Below, in pieces: positions 1 to 10,500 of a DNA stretch of 64,000 bases (positions are counted from its first letter, which is position 1; every line of letters starts with the position of its first letter). The notes under the pieces were generated by a model, which worked only from the letters and a program-made list of their open reading frames with translations, was not told the origin of the DNA and did not search any database. Source of the DNA: Symbiodinium natans (lineage: Eukaryota > Sar > Dinophyceae > Suessiales > Symbiodiniaceae). Where the stretch lies: the NCBI GenBank assembly GCA_905221605.1, contig CAJNDS010002210.1, positions 1 through 64,000 on the forward strand, given 5' to 3'. A program made the position numbers and the translations under genes.

Positions 1-274
1 ACATGTTTTGTGAGCATGAGTGTTTTGGAGCATGCTTGAGTTTTTACCTTGAGTTTTGTGAATTTGAGCTTGGTCGAGAAGTTCCTCAGTGATGAGAATA
101 AGGTGTGAAGCACCTGGACCTTTGAGTGTGTCCTGAGATGCACTTGGTTGCGCTTAGTATGCAGAAGACTCTGAGGGGAACGTTTGCATGACCTTGTTTT
201 TTTTTGTTTGTCTGTGAAGTAGGACTCACGTACAGTTTCTTGCCAGCAGCATGAGCTCAGAAGAACTGGACTTG

Positions 275-285
275 TTTGGCTCAAG
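275..285 (+). other. spliced-leader-like motif, copy 1
   Basis: The sequence TTTGGCTCAAG matches the last 11 bases of the dinoflagellate trans-spliced leader, which ends CCATTTTGGCTCAAG. It is followed by GCGAGAGTGAGAAAA, which resembles the sequence after copy 3. It could be a relic of a spliced leader carried back into the genome by a retroposed cDNA, or simply part of a local repeat family. Confidence 0.35.
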
Positions 286-347
286 GCGAGAGTGAGAAAA
301 GAAAAGTGTCCGAGTGCCAGCTTTGCTTGCTTAGTTGAAGCTTGGGT

Positions 348-459
348 AGCTTTGACTGGAACCAACGTCTTGGAGAACCTTTGGAAGCTCTTGAACGGTG
401 TTAAGCTTTGACTGGAACCAACGTCTTGGAGAACCTTTGGAAGCTCTTGAACGGTGTCA
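348..459 (+). repeat. tandem duplication, 56-bp unit
   Basis: Two adjacent, almost identical 56-bp copies start with AGCTTTGACTGGAACCAACG (348-403 and 404-459). They differ by about one base (ggtgttaag versus ggtgtcaag), so the duplication is recent. No reading frame of interest is evident. Confidence 0.85.
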
Positions 460-468
460 AGACTTTTC

Positions 469-590
469 GGAATGGACTTGAAAGGCACCAATTTGAAGCA
501 CACAACAGAATGGACTTGAAAGGCACCAACTTGAAGCACACAAGCAGAATGGACTTGAAAGGCACCAATTTGAAGTGCACAAGCAGATTG
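469..590 (+). repeat. 39-bp minisatellite, first cluster
   Basis: About three copies of a 39-bp unit containing GAATGGACTTGAAAGGCACC. The unit is a multiple of three, so it reads as a 13-residue peptide repeat (RMDLKGTNLKHTS). A diverged cluster of the same unit lies at 1419-1580. Translation is not supported by any start or splice context. Confidence 0.8.
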
Positions 591-634
591 GAGGTCTTTT
601 AAGCCGAGCTAGTTGGAGAGCTGTGATACGTTTT

Positions 635-649
635 CCACTTTGGCTCAAG
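635..649 (+). other. spliced-leader-like motif, copy 2
   Basis: CCACTTTGGCTCAAG matches the last 15 bases of the dinoflagellate spliced leader (CCATTTTGGCTCAAG) at 14 positions. This is the best of the three copies. The bases further 5' (ACGTTTT) do not match the leader well, so it is not a complete leader and not an SL RNA gene. Confidence 0.4.
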
Positions 650-1363
650 TGACGAGCATTGGTGTGAGTGCTGCAAGCCAAAACAGAAGTGTTGTCCGAG
701 TGTCTGAGCTTGCTTGCTTGGTTTGGACTTGTGTGAGTGGTTGTCTCCTTGGTGCCTTGCTTGGCATCTTGGGTTTTTAACGTGGTAGCGGAGCGTAGCT
801 CTGTTGCAAAGAAAGAAAGTGAGCCCAATACGCTGACTTGGTGTGTGCTTGAGTTGTCTTGGTATGGAGGGCCGTGGAAGGCCATCGTACTACCACATAG
901 GCGAGGGTGAACCCGGAATGCTTCGTGAGAGAGGCAGGAGAGGGGCTGAGCCTCCTTATGAGAGACCTTCAGGGTCCAGACACTCCTCAGTTCCACCAAG
1001 GAACCCCGTTGTCGGTAGTGGAGTTGCTTTCAGCCCGATGTCGAACTTGTCGGGTGCAGTGCATCCCACAGGAAGCCCGTTGTAGCAGAGAGGTCAATGA
1101 ATAGAAAACCCCAAACGCAAAGCCCAAAAAAAACACAACAAGTGTTCGACGTGTAGGATGTGAGTAGAAGTGCAGAGTGAACTCTGGAGCTTCGCTGTCT
1201 TGCTGTTAGTAAGTCCCGAGGTGTATACCAAAGTCTTTGCGTGATATTTTTGCTACACCTCCTTTGTAGAACAACATTGATAAGGAATTTGTAGTTGTTG
1301 TGAAGCCCTTAGCTCTTGGAGAGAGCTGGTCGCAAGAACCGAACCTTGCTGAACACTTCGGTG

Positions 1364-1374
1364 TTTGGCTCAAG
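1364..1374 (+). other. spliced-leader-like motif, copy 3
   Basis: A third TTTGGCTCAAG, followed by TGCTGAGTGAAAAAG. The downstream similarity to copy 1 suggests that the motif belongs to a repeated segment rather than arising three times by chance. Confidence 0.35.
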
Positions 1375-1418
1375 TGCTGAGTGAAAAAGAGACTGCTGCG
1401 CGAGCTCTGCTTTTCACA

Positions 1419-1580
1419 ATTCGAAGCACACAAGCAGAATGCTTCGAAAGCACCAATTTAAGGCAGACAAGCAGAATGGACTTCAAAGGCACCAATTTGA
1501 AGCACACAGGCAGAATTCATTTGAAGCACACAAGCAGAATGGACTTGAAAGGCACAAAAACTAAAGCACACAAGCAGAAT
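1419..1580 (+). repeat. 39-bp minisatellite, second cluster
   Basis: Diverged and partly truncated copies of the 469-590 unit, with shared words GAAGCACACAAGCAGAATGG and AAAGGCACCAATTT. One copy is shortened to GAATTCATTTGAAGCACACA. The two clusters lie about 0.9 kb apart, which indicates duplication of a larger segment followed by decay. Confidence 0.7.
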
Positions 1581-1663
1581 ACACGGCGGAGGCGTATAGG
1601 CGGACAGGGGGTGACCGACCCGAGAACCGGCGGAGGAGGAGGCATGGGACTCAATTTTTGTTT

Positions 1664-1697
1664 CCCGATCGCCGGCCCTTCGGGGCCGGCGATCGGG
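1664..1697 (+). other. perfect 15-bp hairpin with TTCG loop
   Basis: The arm CCCGATCGCCGGCCC (1664-1678) is followed by TTCG (1679-1682) and the exact reverse complement of the arm (1683-1697). In RNA this would be a very stable C(UUCG)G tetraloop hairpin. No T-run follows it on either strand, so it is not a standard intrinsic terminator. Its role is unknown. Confidence 0.9.
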
Positions 1698-1704
1698 GCC
1701 CATG

Positions 1705-2105
1705 TCAATTAGTCGCGACCTGCGGGTTGCGGCGAGCGGTTTGGCAACCGCGAACTCCAAAGCCCGGCGGGCCCCGCCCCGCCGTTAGAGAAAACCGATT
1801 CATACCCCAGGGTTCCCCTTGCGGAGGACCCAGGAGTTGGCGCATGCGGGGGCCCCTGGGGCTGACGAGCACCCTGCATGCACATGCCAGCGCCTGGTGA
1901 CGCAAGGGGAAGACGAAATGATTGGGGCTTCAAGCCCCCTCTTGAAGCCTTAAAACACCATGCCGCACCTATTTTTTTCGCAAATTTTGCGCACATCGAA
2001 AGGGACTTTGCGCGAGACCTATCTTTTAGTTGTGACACACACTAACGAAACACCGAAACAGCAACGTGCAAGCCTTGTGGAGTCAAGTTTTGCGCGAGAC
2101 CTATC
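1705..2105. other. no gene recognised
   Basis: GC-rich at first (to about 1900), then AT-richer. Short open frames exist on both strands, but none shows a recognisable domain. From 2008 the words TGCGCGAGACCTATCTTTT and AGTTGTGACACACACTAA begin, and these are repeated around the ACGC tract. Confidence 0.5.
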
Positions 2106-2108
2106 TTT

Positions 2109-2222
<114 letters not shown>

Positions 2223-2539
2223 TCTTTTAGTTGTGACACACACTAATATCTAAAGTAGACACACCTAAGGCGAAATGAGAGAAAACTTTGTTATGATGTT
2301 TTGTTTCATTAGGAGGTTAAACCGAATTTGAAAGTTGAAACAAGGTTTTTTTTCGTGTCGGTGTGTTTTAAAGTCGGAAGAAGGCACCCCGTGTCTGTAT
2401 CTCTTAGAACAAGCCTGTGCTTCAAGGGCAAGAGTCCCTACTCACATGAACAATCCGCTGCTCACTTGATTCTTTGTTCGGCTTCGCGGTTTCAAGACCT
2501 TCTCGGCTCCGCGTCTGCTAATAAACCAACAGATGGAAA

Positions 2540-2970
2540 ATGTGGAAGTTGAAGCCGGCAATGGTCCCGTGGGAGCTTGCGGACGAGGAGGAAGACAGGT
2601 ACGAGAGGCCGGCGTGTGCATTAGGAACTTTGAAAGTGTTATGCCACGCTAGACTAACGCTAAAGCCTAAAGCCTAAAGCCTAAACCCTAAACCCTAAAC
2701 CCTAAACCTTAAAACCTAAACCCTGCAGGAAAGACAAATTTGGAAATCTATGGTTTGGAAAGAAAGAAGCCCTGGCTGGGCGCAAGGTGCTGGACATCAT
2801 TGAGGCGGAGTGGGGGTCCAGAAAGCGCTGCTTGGTAAAACGGCCGAGCCGGACATACGTCTACTGCAGATGCAGCGAAAAATGCCGAATGGTGGTGCAA
2901 TACGGCTCGGAGGATGGGAAGCTGGTGCGGGAGGGGAAGCTTTTTCTTCATGAAGAAAAAGATGATGCAG
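2540..2970 (+). CDS. candidate two-exon gene, small Cys-containing basic protein (3' end open)
   Basis: I do not recognise the family. Exon 1 (2540-2598) starts MWKLKPAMVPWELADEEED and ends at GACAG with donor GTACGAG. Exon 2 (2729-2970) follows acceptor CCCTGCAG. The join is in phase (2+1), giving a 100-codon reading without stops. Exon 2 holds an EAEWGSRKRCLVKRPSR stretch and a YVYCRCSEKCRMVVQYG cysteine cluster, which suggests a small zinc- or nucleic-acid-binding protein. The exon probably ends at GATGCAG with a GC donor (GCAAGG). A possible next acceptor at 3435 (ccccctacag) would give an immediate stop. The sequence AACCAACAG just before the ATG could be a trans-splice acceptor. The end of exon 2 is duplicated downstream. 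Confidence 0.45.
2660..2725 (+). repeat. telomere-type repeat forming the end of an intron
   Basis: Degenerate CTAAAGC/CCCTAAA units run directly into CTGCAG, the inferred acceptor of the candidate gene's intron (2599-2728). The C- and T-containing strand may stand in for the polypyrimidine tract. Confidence 0.75.
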
Positions 2971-3425
2971 GCAAGGAGGTGTGTGTTGTGTGTTGTGTGT
3001 TGTGTGTTGGGGGGGTGATCAAGGGTCCCATGCCCCCAGCCCCATGCCCCCAGCCCCATGCCCCCAGCCCCATGCCCCCAACCCCATGCCTCTCGAGGAG
3101 AGCAAGGCGAGCCCATTCGCATGGCTTCAAACACGTCACCAAGTCCATTCAAGCCCCAAGCCCCATGCCTCATGCCCCCAGCCCCATGCCTCTCGAGGAG
3201 AGCAAAGAGATCCAGGTCTCCATGCCTGCGAGATGACCTTATCTCAATGTCCCCATGCCCCTAGCCCCAGAATCCAATGGGGCTGGGGGCAATCGGCCCG
3301 GATTCAAACGTGTGCCCCCAGCCCCATGCCCCCAGCCCCAGGGGGCATGGGGCCAAGTCCATTTGCATGGATTCACCCCATGCCCAATGTTGATGGAGAT
3401 GATGCCATTGACGCGGTTTCGTTAT
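2937..3425 (+). repeat. direct duplication, copy 1
   Basis: Begins AAGCTTTTTC and ends GCGGTTTCGTTAT. It contains a GTGTGTTGTGTGTTG tract, runs of CCCATGCCCCCAG units, and several inverted CCCCAGCCCC/GGGGCTGGGG words. Copy 1 starts in the last 34 bases of exon 2 of the upstream candidate gene and covers its following intron. Confidence 0.9.
2940..2961. other. 22-bp perfect palindrome, copy 1
   Basis: The half-site CTTTTTCTTCA is followed by its exact reverse complement. It lies at the left edge of the duplicated unit, inside the last part of exon 2 (LFLHEEK). Its identical partner is at 3523-3544. Confidence 0.9.
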
Positions 3426-3519
3426 ATTTCCCCCCTACAGCTTGAATTTCCATGGAATTTCCAAGGGTTTTTATCACGGGATGGGAATGTCGCGAATGCC
3501 CTAGAAAGCTTAAACACTT

Positions 3520-4043
3520 AAGCTTTTTCTTCATGAAGAAAAAGATGATGCAGGCAAGGAGGTGTGTGTTGTGTGTTGTGTGTTGTGTGTTGTGTGTTGG
3601 GGGGGTGATCAAGGGTCCCATGCCCCCAGCCCCATGCCCCCAGCCCCATGCCCCCAGCCCCATGCCCCCAGCCCCATGCCCCCAGCCCCATGCCCCCAAC
3701 CCCATGCCTCTCGAGGAGAGCAAGGCGAGCCCATTCGCATGGCTTCAAACACGTCACCAAGTCCATTCAAGCCCCAAGCCCCATGCCTCATGCCCCCAGC
3801 CCCATGCCTCTCGAGGAGAGCAAAGAGCTCCAGGTCTCCATGCCTGCGAGATGACCTTATCTCAATGTCCCCATGCCCCTAGCCCCAGAATCCAATGGGG
3901 CTGGGGGCAATCGGCCCGGATTCAAACGTGTGCCCCCAGCCCCATGCCCCCAGCCCCAGGGGGCATGGGGCCAAGTCCATTTGCATGGATTCACCCCATG
4001 CCCAATGTTGATGGAGATGATGCCATTGACGCGGTTTCGTTAT
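3520..4043 (+). repeat. direct duplication, copy 2
   Basis: Nearly identical to 2937-3425 but about 35 bp longer, because it has more GTGTGT and CCCATGCCCCCAG units. A 94-bp unique spacer (3426-3519) separates the copies. The right edge (GCGGTTTCGTTAT) abuts the 28-bp array directly. Confidence 0.9.
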
Positions 4044-5285
4044 TTCTTTGCCAGAATTCTCTCGATAATAAATCTTTGGCAGAATTCTCTCGATAATATT
4101 TCTTTGAGAGAATTCTCTCGATAATATTTCTTTGCGACAATTCATTCGATTATATTTCTTTGCCAGAATTTTTTCGATAATATTTCTTTGCGAGAATTCT
4201 CTCGATTATATTTCTTTGCCAGAATTATTTCGATAATATTTCTTTGCGAGAATTCTCTCGATTATATTTCTTTGCCAGAATTATTTCGATAATATTTCTT
4301 TGCGAGAATTCTCTCGATTATATTTCTTTGCCAGAATTCTCTCGATTATAGTTCTTTGCCAGAATTCTCTCGATTATATTTCTTTGCCAGAATTCTCTCG
4401 ATTATATTTCTTTGCCAGAATTCTCTCAATTCTCTCTATTATATTTCTTTGCCAGAATTCTCTCAATTCTCTCTATTATATTTCTTTGCCAGAATTCTCT
4501 CAATTCTCTCGATTTTATTTCTTTGCCAGAATTCTCTCAATTCTCTCGAATATATTTCTTTGCCAGAATTCTTTCAATTCTCTCGATTATATTTCTTTGC
4601 CAGAATTCTTTCAATTCTCTCAATTATATTTCTTTGTCAGAATTCTCTCAATTCTCTCGATTATATTTCTTTGGTAGAATTCTCTCAATTCTCTCTATTA
4701 TATTTCTTTGGCAGAATTCTCTCAATTCTCTCTATTATATTTCTTTGGCAGAATTCTCTCAATTCTCTCGATTATATTTCTTTGGCAGAATTCTCTCAAT
4801 TCTCTCCATTACATTTCTTTGGCAGAATTCTCTCAATTCTCTCGATTATATTTCTTTGGCAGAATTCTCTCAATTCTCTCCATTATATTTCTTTGGCAGA
4901 ATTCTCTCAATTATATTTCTTTGGCAGAATTCTGTCAATTATATTTCTTTGGCAGAATTCTATCAATTATATTTCTTTGGCAGAATTCTCTCAATTATAT
5001 TTCTTTGGCAGAATTCTCTCAATTCTGTCCATTATATTTCTTTGGCAGAATTCTCTCAATTATATTTCTTTGGCAGAATTCTCTCAATTCTGTCCATTAT
5101 ATTTCTTTGGCAGAATTCTCTCAATTCTGTCCATTATATTTCTTTGGCAGAATTCTCTGAATTATTTTTCTTTGGTAGAATTCTCCCAATTCTGTCCATT
5201 ATATTTCTTTGGCAGAATTCTCTCAATTATTTTTCTTTATCAGAATTCTCTCTATGATCTATTTGCCAGAATTCTCTCTGTTTAT
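4044..5285 (+). repeat. 28/37-bp EcoRI-site tandem array
   Basis: About 1.2 kb of units built on TTTCTTTGCCAGAATTCTCT. The first part (to about 4425) has a 28-bp period ending CGATTATA or CGATAATA. The middle has a 37-bp period, caused by a repeated TCAATTCTCTC insertion. Towards the end 28- and 37-bp units mix. TTTGCC changes to TTTGGC from about 4700 on. Each unit holds GAATTC. Both periods are 1 mod 3, so all three forward frames stay open and encode the same kind of FFARILSIIFLCQNSL peptide. The resulting 336-codon frame (4356-5366) is a by-product of the repeat. Confidence 0.95.
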
Positions 5286-6021
5286 GAAAATCCAGGATAT
5301 AATATAAAAGGAGAATTGAAATCTAGAATATATTTAAAACTTACCAAAAACAAGACATACTCATAAAAGAAGAAAATATATTTTCAAGAAATATTTTCAA
5401 AAATAATTTCAAAAACAATTTTTGAAAAGATTGTTACGTTATTAAAATAAATAAAATTCATATACTACGTTCACTAAATTCGTGCATAGTTTATTAGTCT
5501 GACTTTTGGAGGGGATTTATGGAATATGGTTAGAGATTCATATTTTTTATAGAAATTAAAAGAATTTGTCAATTTTGAATGAGATATTTATACTCTTTTT
5601 GGAATTAATTGAATTAGAGAATTTAATGGCCGAAATGAGTTTTTTTTGGGGGACACGAAAATCTTAGATCGTCTTATATTCGAAATGAAATGGTATTTCT
5701 GCTCCCAAAAATTCTAGTTTGAAGAAGTGTATGGGTCTTCTATCAAAGGGCAAAAAAATAGGATCTTGAAGAGGTTGCTATTCGAGAATATCTAAATGAG
5801 ATCTAGAGACAAGATACAAGGCACTTCCACGCTCCTAGGCGCATACACGGTCCCACCACCGTCCCGATTTAGACCTAGGAGAAAAGAAACCCGCCCAATC
5901 AATCGAAGAAAAATATCCGACTCGAGGAGGAAGATCTAGAAATGAGACACTTCTCTCGATATAGTTCCCAAGTACAATCAAGAAAAATAAACTCATAAGA
6001 AAGTGAGATCATCAGAATTTT

Positions 6022-6300
6022 GCAGACATGTCATACGCAACAACTTGGCTTCGAACCAATTATATTCGAGACAACCGGGGGATGTGAGCAGGGGACACAT
6101 CACTTTTTGAAAAGCTTGTGCCAAGAATGCGACAGAAATCAGGGTAGGAAATCGGGCGTTATTAAATCCATATTGAAAGGGCGAATCTCGATAGATATTC
6201 AATGGGGAATCTCTTTCATGTTGGGACGTTGTCGGGCCAATCTTGGATCGGGAGATGCGGGTGGAGGAGTCATTTCGAGATTCTTCTAGGAGTGCTTGAA
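6022..6300 (+). repeat. diverged direct repeat, long copy
   Basis: Paired with 7366-7560. Shared words include GGCGAATCTCGATAGATATT, CATGTTGGGACG and GGTGGAGGAGTCATTT. This copy has about 95 bp (near 6053-6145) that are absent from the other. Confidence 0.85.
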
Positions 6301-6360
6301 GTAATGATACGATATGATTTGTAGGATGACTCCCCATGGGCAGGTTCCGTCATATGAGTC

Positions 6361-6783
6361 GTGGCAATTATAATGGATATAGTCCTTATCTTGTCGTTTG
6401 GTTTCTGCATACGTAGCCGCAGCACTCGCCGGATTCGTTTGAGCTTCTCTAAATTGTTTTATTGCGCCCGAATTATTGGTAGCACCCACCTCCAACCTCT
6501 CTTGCTCACACATAGCGATAAGTTGCGAGCCGCACTTCGGTACCTAGTCGGTCAAGAATTGTCGGAGGTTCAATGGAGACAGGCTACATTCTCTCGGGCG
6601 GACATTGCTATGGTATGGTCTTGGCAGGCCACTTGGGAACAGATTCGATCGTTGTTTGGCCTTGCGGCTGTCACGGATATCGATCTTGATCGGACGTTGG
6701 CTCTCCGAACATTGAGTCCTCATTTCCCTCACTTACGATTAGACAATCAACATATCATCCTCAGCCATCGAGATTTGACATAA
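6361..6783 (+). CDS. uncharacterised 140-codon ORF in the AT-rich island
   Basis: An open frame with no recognised domain. Its GC content is higher than that of surrounding sequence, and its second half (FSRADIAMVWSWQATWEQIR region) has a protein-like composition. The start lies in an inverted repeat shared with 7302-7353, which argues against an intact gene. It may be a remnant exon or a chance frame. Confidence 0.15.
   Translation: MAIIMDIVLILSFGFCIRSRSTRRIRLSFSKLFYCARIIGSTHLQPLLLTHSDKLRAALRYLVGQELSEVQWRQATFSRADIAMVWSWQATWEQIRSLFGLAAVTDIDLDRTLALRTLSPHFPHLRLDNQHIILSHRDLT
6383..6432 (+). repeat. inverted repeat partner of 7302-7353
   Basis: GTTTGGTTTCTGCATACGTA and GCCGCAGCACTCGCCGGATT here match the reverse complement of 7302-7353, with a few substitutions. 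Together with the direct repeat next to it, this shows that the same segments were copied in both orientations. Confidence 0.85.
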
Positions 6784-7301
6784 TTAGGCAGCTATGGAAA
6801 AGTTAAGTGCGAACCTCCTAGCCGGCAGTGGTCCAGGCGAAGCTGCTAGGCTGCTGGCCTGAAAAGCCAAGTGGGCCGATGGTTGGCTTGGGGTTATTCC
6901 TAGTATTTATTCAGACTCTTTTATCCAATGTTGCAATCATTGATTCCATTTCTCTGCGACTTGGGTTGGATATTCTGGATAATGATGGCGGATATCTCTT
7001 CTATATGCAAACTCTCGATACTTTGGACCACCATAGCATGACTTGTATGTCGGGAGGTTGTCGGATTCGCATGCATTATACCTTATATGATACGATTTTC
7101 AGGGTTGCGCGAGAAGCAGAAACGCGGCCCAAATTCGAGTCCGGGGGTCTTTTTGCCAAGTGCTGAGGGACGCCGCCCGGCGGATATCTTATTGCTGTCA
7201 ACCCCCCTTTTGAAGCAGAACGAGTGGCAGAGATTCCCCCAGATAGCTTTGGATTTCGCGTTGGTGTCTCCATATACGGCGGTAGCGGTAGGGCGACAAT
7301 C

Positions 7302-7353
7302 CCCGAATCCGGCGAGTATTGCGGCTACGTATGCAGAAACCAAACGGCAACAT
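7302..7353 (+). repeat. inverted repeat partner of 6383-6432
   Basis: AATCCGGCGAGTATTGCGGC and TACGTATGCAGAAACCAAAC form the reverse-complement copy. It lies immediately before the short copy of the direct repeat. Confidence 0.85.
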
Positions 7354-7365
7354 AAGGGAATTTTG

Positions 7366-7560
7366 CAGGCATGTCATACGTAACAATTTGGCTTCGATAG
7401 GAAATCGGGCGTCACTAAATCCAGATTGAAAGGGCGAATCTCGATAGATATTCAATGGGGAATTTCTTTCATGTTGGGACGCTGTCGGGCCAATCATAGA
7501 TCGGATGATGTGGGTGGAGGAGTCATTTCAAGATTCCTGTAGCAATGCTTGAGCTGTGCT
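7366..7560 (+). repeat. diverged direct repeat, short copy
   Basis: Matches 6022-6300 with scattered substitutions and an internal deletion of about 95 bp. It starts CAGGCATGTCATACGTAACA, versus CAGACATGTCATACGCAACA in the long copy. Confidence 0.85.
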
Positions 7561-10500
7561 TCGTTTTTCTCTTATTTATATCTTACTCGAGGATTATATA
7601 TATATATATATATTTCTTTTGGCTTCTATTGGAAACAGACAGACATTTCTTTCAATGAAGATTTCGTAGTACATTGGTACTTTTGTGGAACATAAATCTT
7701 TTGTATTGAACTACGTTCTTACTTCTCGTGATTTCCAAGATAAATGGCTCTTGCATCCAGATATACCTGGAATCTTAATTAATGATACATTTTTCCGATA
7801 TATCAGGGTCAAGATATAAATCCAAATCGCACGTCGAAGATAAAATCGTACAAATGAGCGTGAAATGTCGTATATAGAGCCTCGATGAAGAAATTCACCG
7901 TCTATGCACCATATACTCTCAGAGATTTCTGAGAGATTTCTACTCAATATGAACGAAGTGAATACAAGAGTGAAAGATGAATCAGTGTTAAATAGTTTAG
8001 AGGAGCTCAGGGTGAAATATTAATATTCGTGGGGAAGGAACCAACAAAATAACCCTTCCTAATAAATTACTTTTGGGAATCTAATGTGAATGAATGAAAT
8101 ACTTAATTTAGTTCATTTCATTTATATAATAATTTAATGAGGCATTCATTCAAGTTTTCATTAAAGTCATATATATATTATATTCATTTATAATTCAATT
8201 TCGTTCTCTTAGATGATAGAATCGTCCGAAAAATTCTTTAGGACGATTATAAACAAGTAGTGCGAGAAATTCATGTTCCTAGAAGCACGAAGAAAATATC
8301 GAGATGATGAAATATGAAAAAAACTCTATTTCCATAAAATATTAATGAGATTTTTACTCTTTCCATTCGAAGAAGACCAACGAAATCAAAGGCCCCATGC
8401 ACGCCCACAGGAAAAGACCCCGCCGCCATCCCGAATTACGGGAATGCACGGTGCCTAGGGGAATGCACGGTGCTTAGGCAACAATGATACCAAAACGATT
8501 CCAGAATATATCAATTTTCAACGCGCCGACATCACAACCGGTGACGTATGGGACGAAACGAAATCATCGCGCGAGAGTATCAGGCATCTATTCATCCGTC
8601 AGTATAGCACCGACCAGCAGCAAATGCAACTTCGCAGAGGCGTAGTGTAATCTCGCAAATGCTTGGGAGCTCGGTATAACGTTATCATTCCAAGCACAAG
8701 TAGAAGAAAATTTCAAGAGACTCAACATCCTGAAGATTCCCCACTTGTATCTTTCATTATTCGTTCGTTTTATTGGGTTTCTTCCTTTCATTCCTTTACT
8801 AACTTCTACTTATCTTATAGAAATTCGATCAAAAAAGATATATTAGAATGGATACCGATAATTATCTGTAGTACGCTAATGGATATTATCATGATCCTAA
8901 TCGATCGAAGATATTTCGCGATTCATAAGGAAGACGCCCCCCCATTCGATTATATTTATAAATGATTCTGAAATGGTAAGAAAGATGAGGAATAATATCT
9001 CTATTTTCTCTCTCTTTGATTGGTTCGATTTGGGCACCTTTTTGGAATTTTCGTTTTCTTTGGATAATTGGAGATTATGATGGGTTTTTTTAAACGGCGG
9101 GACATCTTAGAGAATTTCAAAATTAATATTATAATTCGTTTTGATTCGGATTCTTAGGCTTCATATTTCTATAATTCTGAATTGAATTATTGGGAGCAAA
9201 AGATTTGTATATTGGAATGATTCAATTCATTTCGATTTGGTGGATTTGGATTGTAAATAATTTAATGGATATTTAGATATGGGTGACGATTCGTCCCTCA
9301 CGAAGGGATAAGATTTCCTTCTCTTCTCTTACGAGATCTACTTAGAATTATTACGATTATAAAATATAAAATATAAATGGAGAATCGGTAGATCTAATGA
9401 ATTTTATTTATACTTCTGCTTAGATTGGTTGATCTTCCAAATCTTTCTCTTATGAGATTATACTGCACCTCTACGACATTATATCTATTTTTGGCCTATG
9501 TGTCTGCTACGCTGCTGCTACGTGAATATACCTTTAAATGATTTCCTTTTGAAATTATTATATATTGAGCTCCATCCAATATAATGATAGATCCAAATCT
9601 TGTATTCTGAAATTGAATCATTCCATCCATTCCTTGGAACGTGATTCTTTCTGATAAAGTATATATCCGAAATGATTTTAGTCAATATTGCTTATATGTC
9701 TCCCTTAGATACTTTCTTGAAGCAACAAGACGAATTCTGTTGGCAGATATAATTTGCTCCAATGGCAGCGATCAAGCCTAATGGGCTAAGTGTCCCAGCC
9801 AAAAAGAAAGCAAATTGCAGAGCACCCTGTGCTGACCATGATGGTAGGAAGTCCGCAAAATAACGTGAGGGGGGATCCTTGGTGCGTGACGGCGTATTAT
9901 TGCAACATCAGAATTCCGGAAAGAATGGATGATCTAAGACATTTATATCCTGTCAAGAATTGCTTGTCGTAATATTTGTCATCGCGAAGATGTCTTAAGG
10001 ATTGATACGAAATTTATTATAAAGAAGATCCAAGAAATCAAATTTTCAATATTCTTTGAACGCCCCAGGAGAATTGTCGTGTATGATTGATATCCATATC
10101 TTCCCAATTATCTAGAACTCAATTCAGCTGAATTCGATAACTTATTTCGGCAACCATATAGAATTCCCGGACGTATTATATCAATTGAAAAAGCGAATTT
10201 ATAATACCTCAGAAATTGAGGTCTCAATATCATATGATGGGATTCATAATATAATCTCCGATCTAGGGTCAAGGGATTAAAGGAGGTACCCAAATAAGGC
10301 ACTTTGCAGATTTTGTAATTCTTGAGGACTTATTAAAAGCTTGAGCATATGATCAAATTTATATAACGATGAATCGAATTATGGGGCAGGATCATAGGTC
10401 GTAAATCCTAAGCCACATCTCTTAAATCTTATATTCAAGATACGGTATTCATTCGATCTCTCTCAAAATAAATGCATATTCCCCACACTCGCGCATCAGA

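Noticed and set aside
457-999. 180-codon minus-strand frame
   Set aside because: Its end is the antisense of the 39-bp minisatellite and the remainder has no motif.
2787-3236. 149-codon frame continuing past exon 2 into Pro/Met/His-rich sequence
   Set aside because: The part after 2970 is the translation of CCCATGCCCCCAG repeats, and a GC donor at 2971 gives a better exon end.
4356-5366. 336-codon frame of FFARILSIIFLCQNSL-type peptide
   Set aside because: Unit lengths of 28 and 37 bp keep every forward frame open; it reflects the repeat, not a gene.
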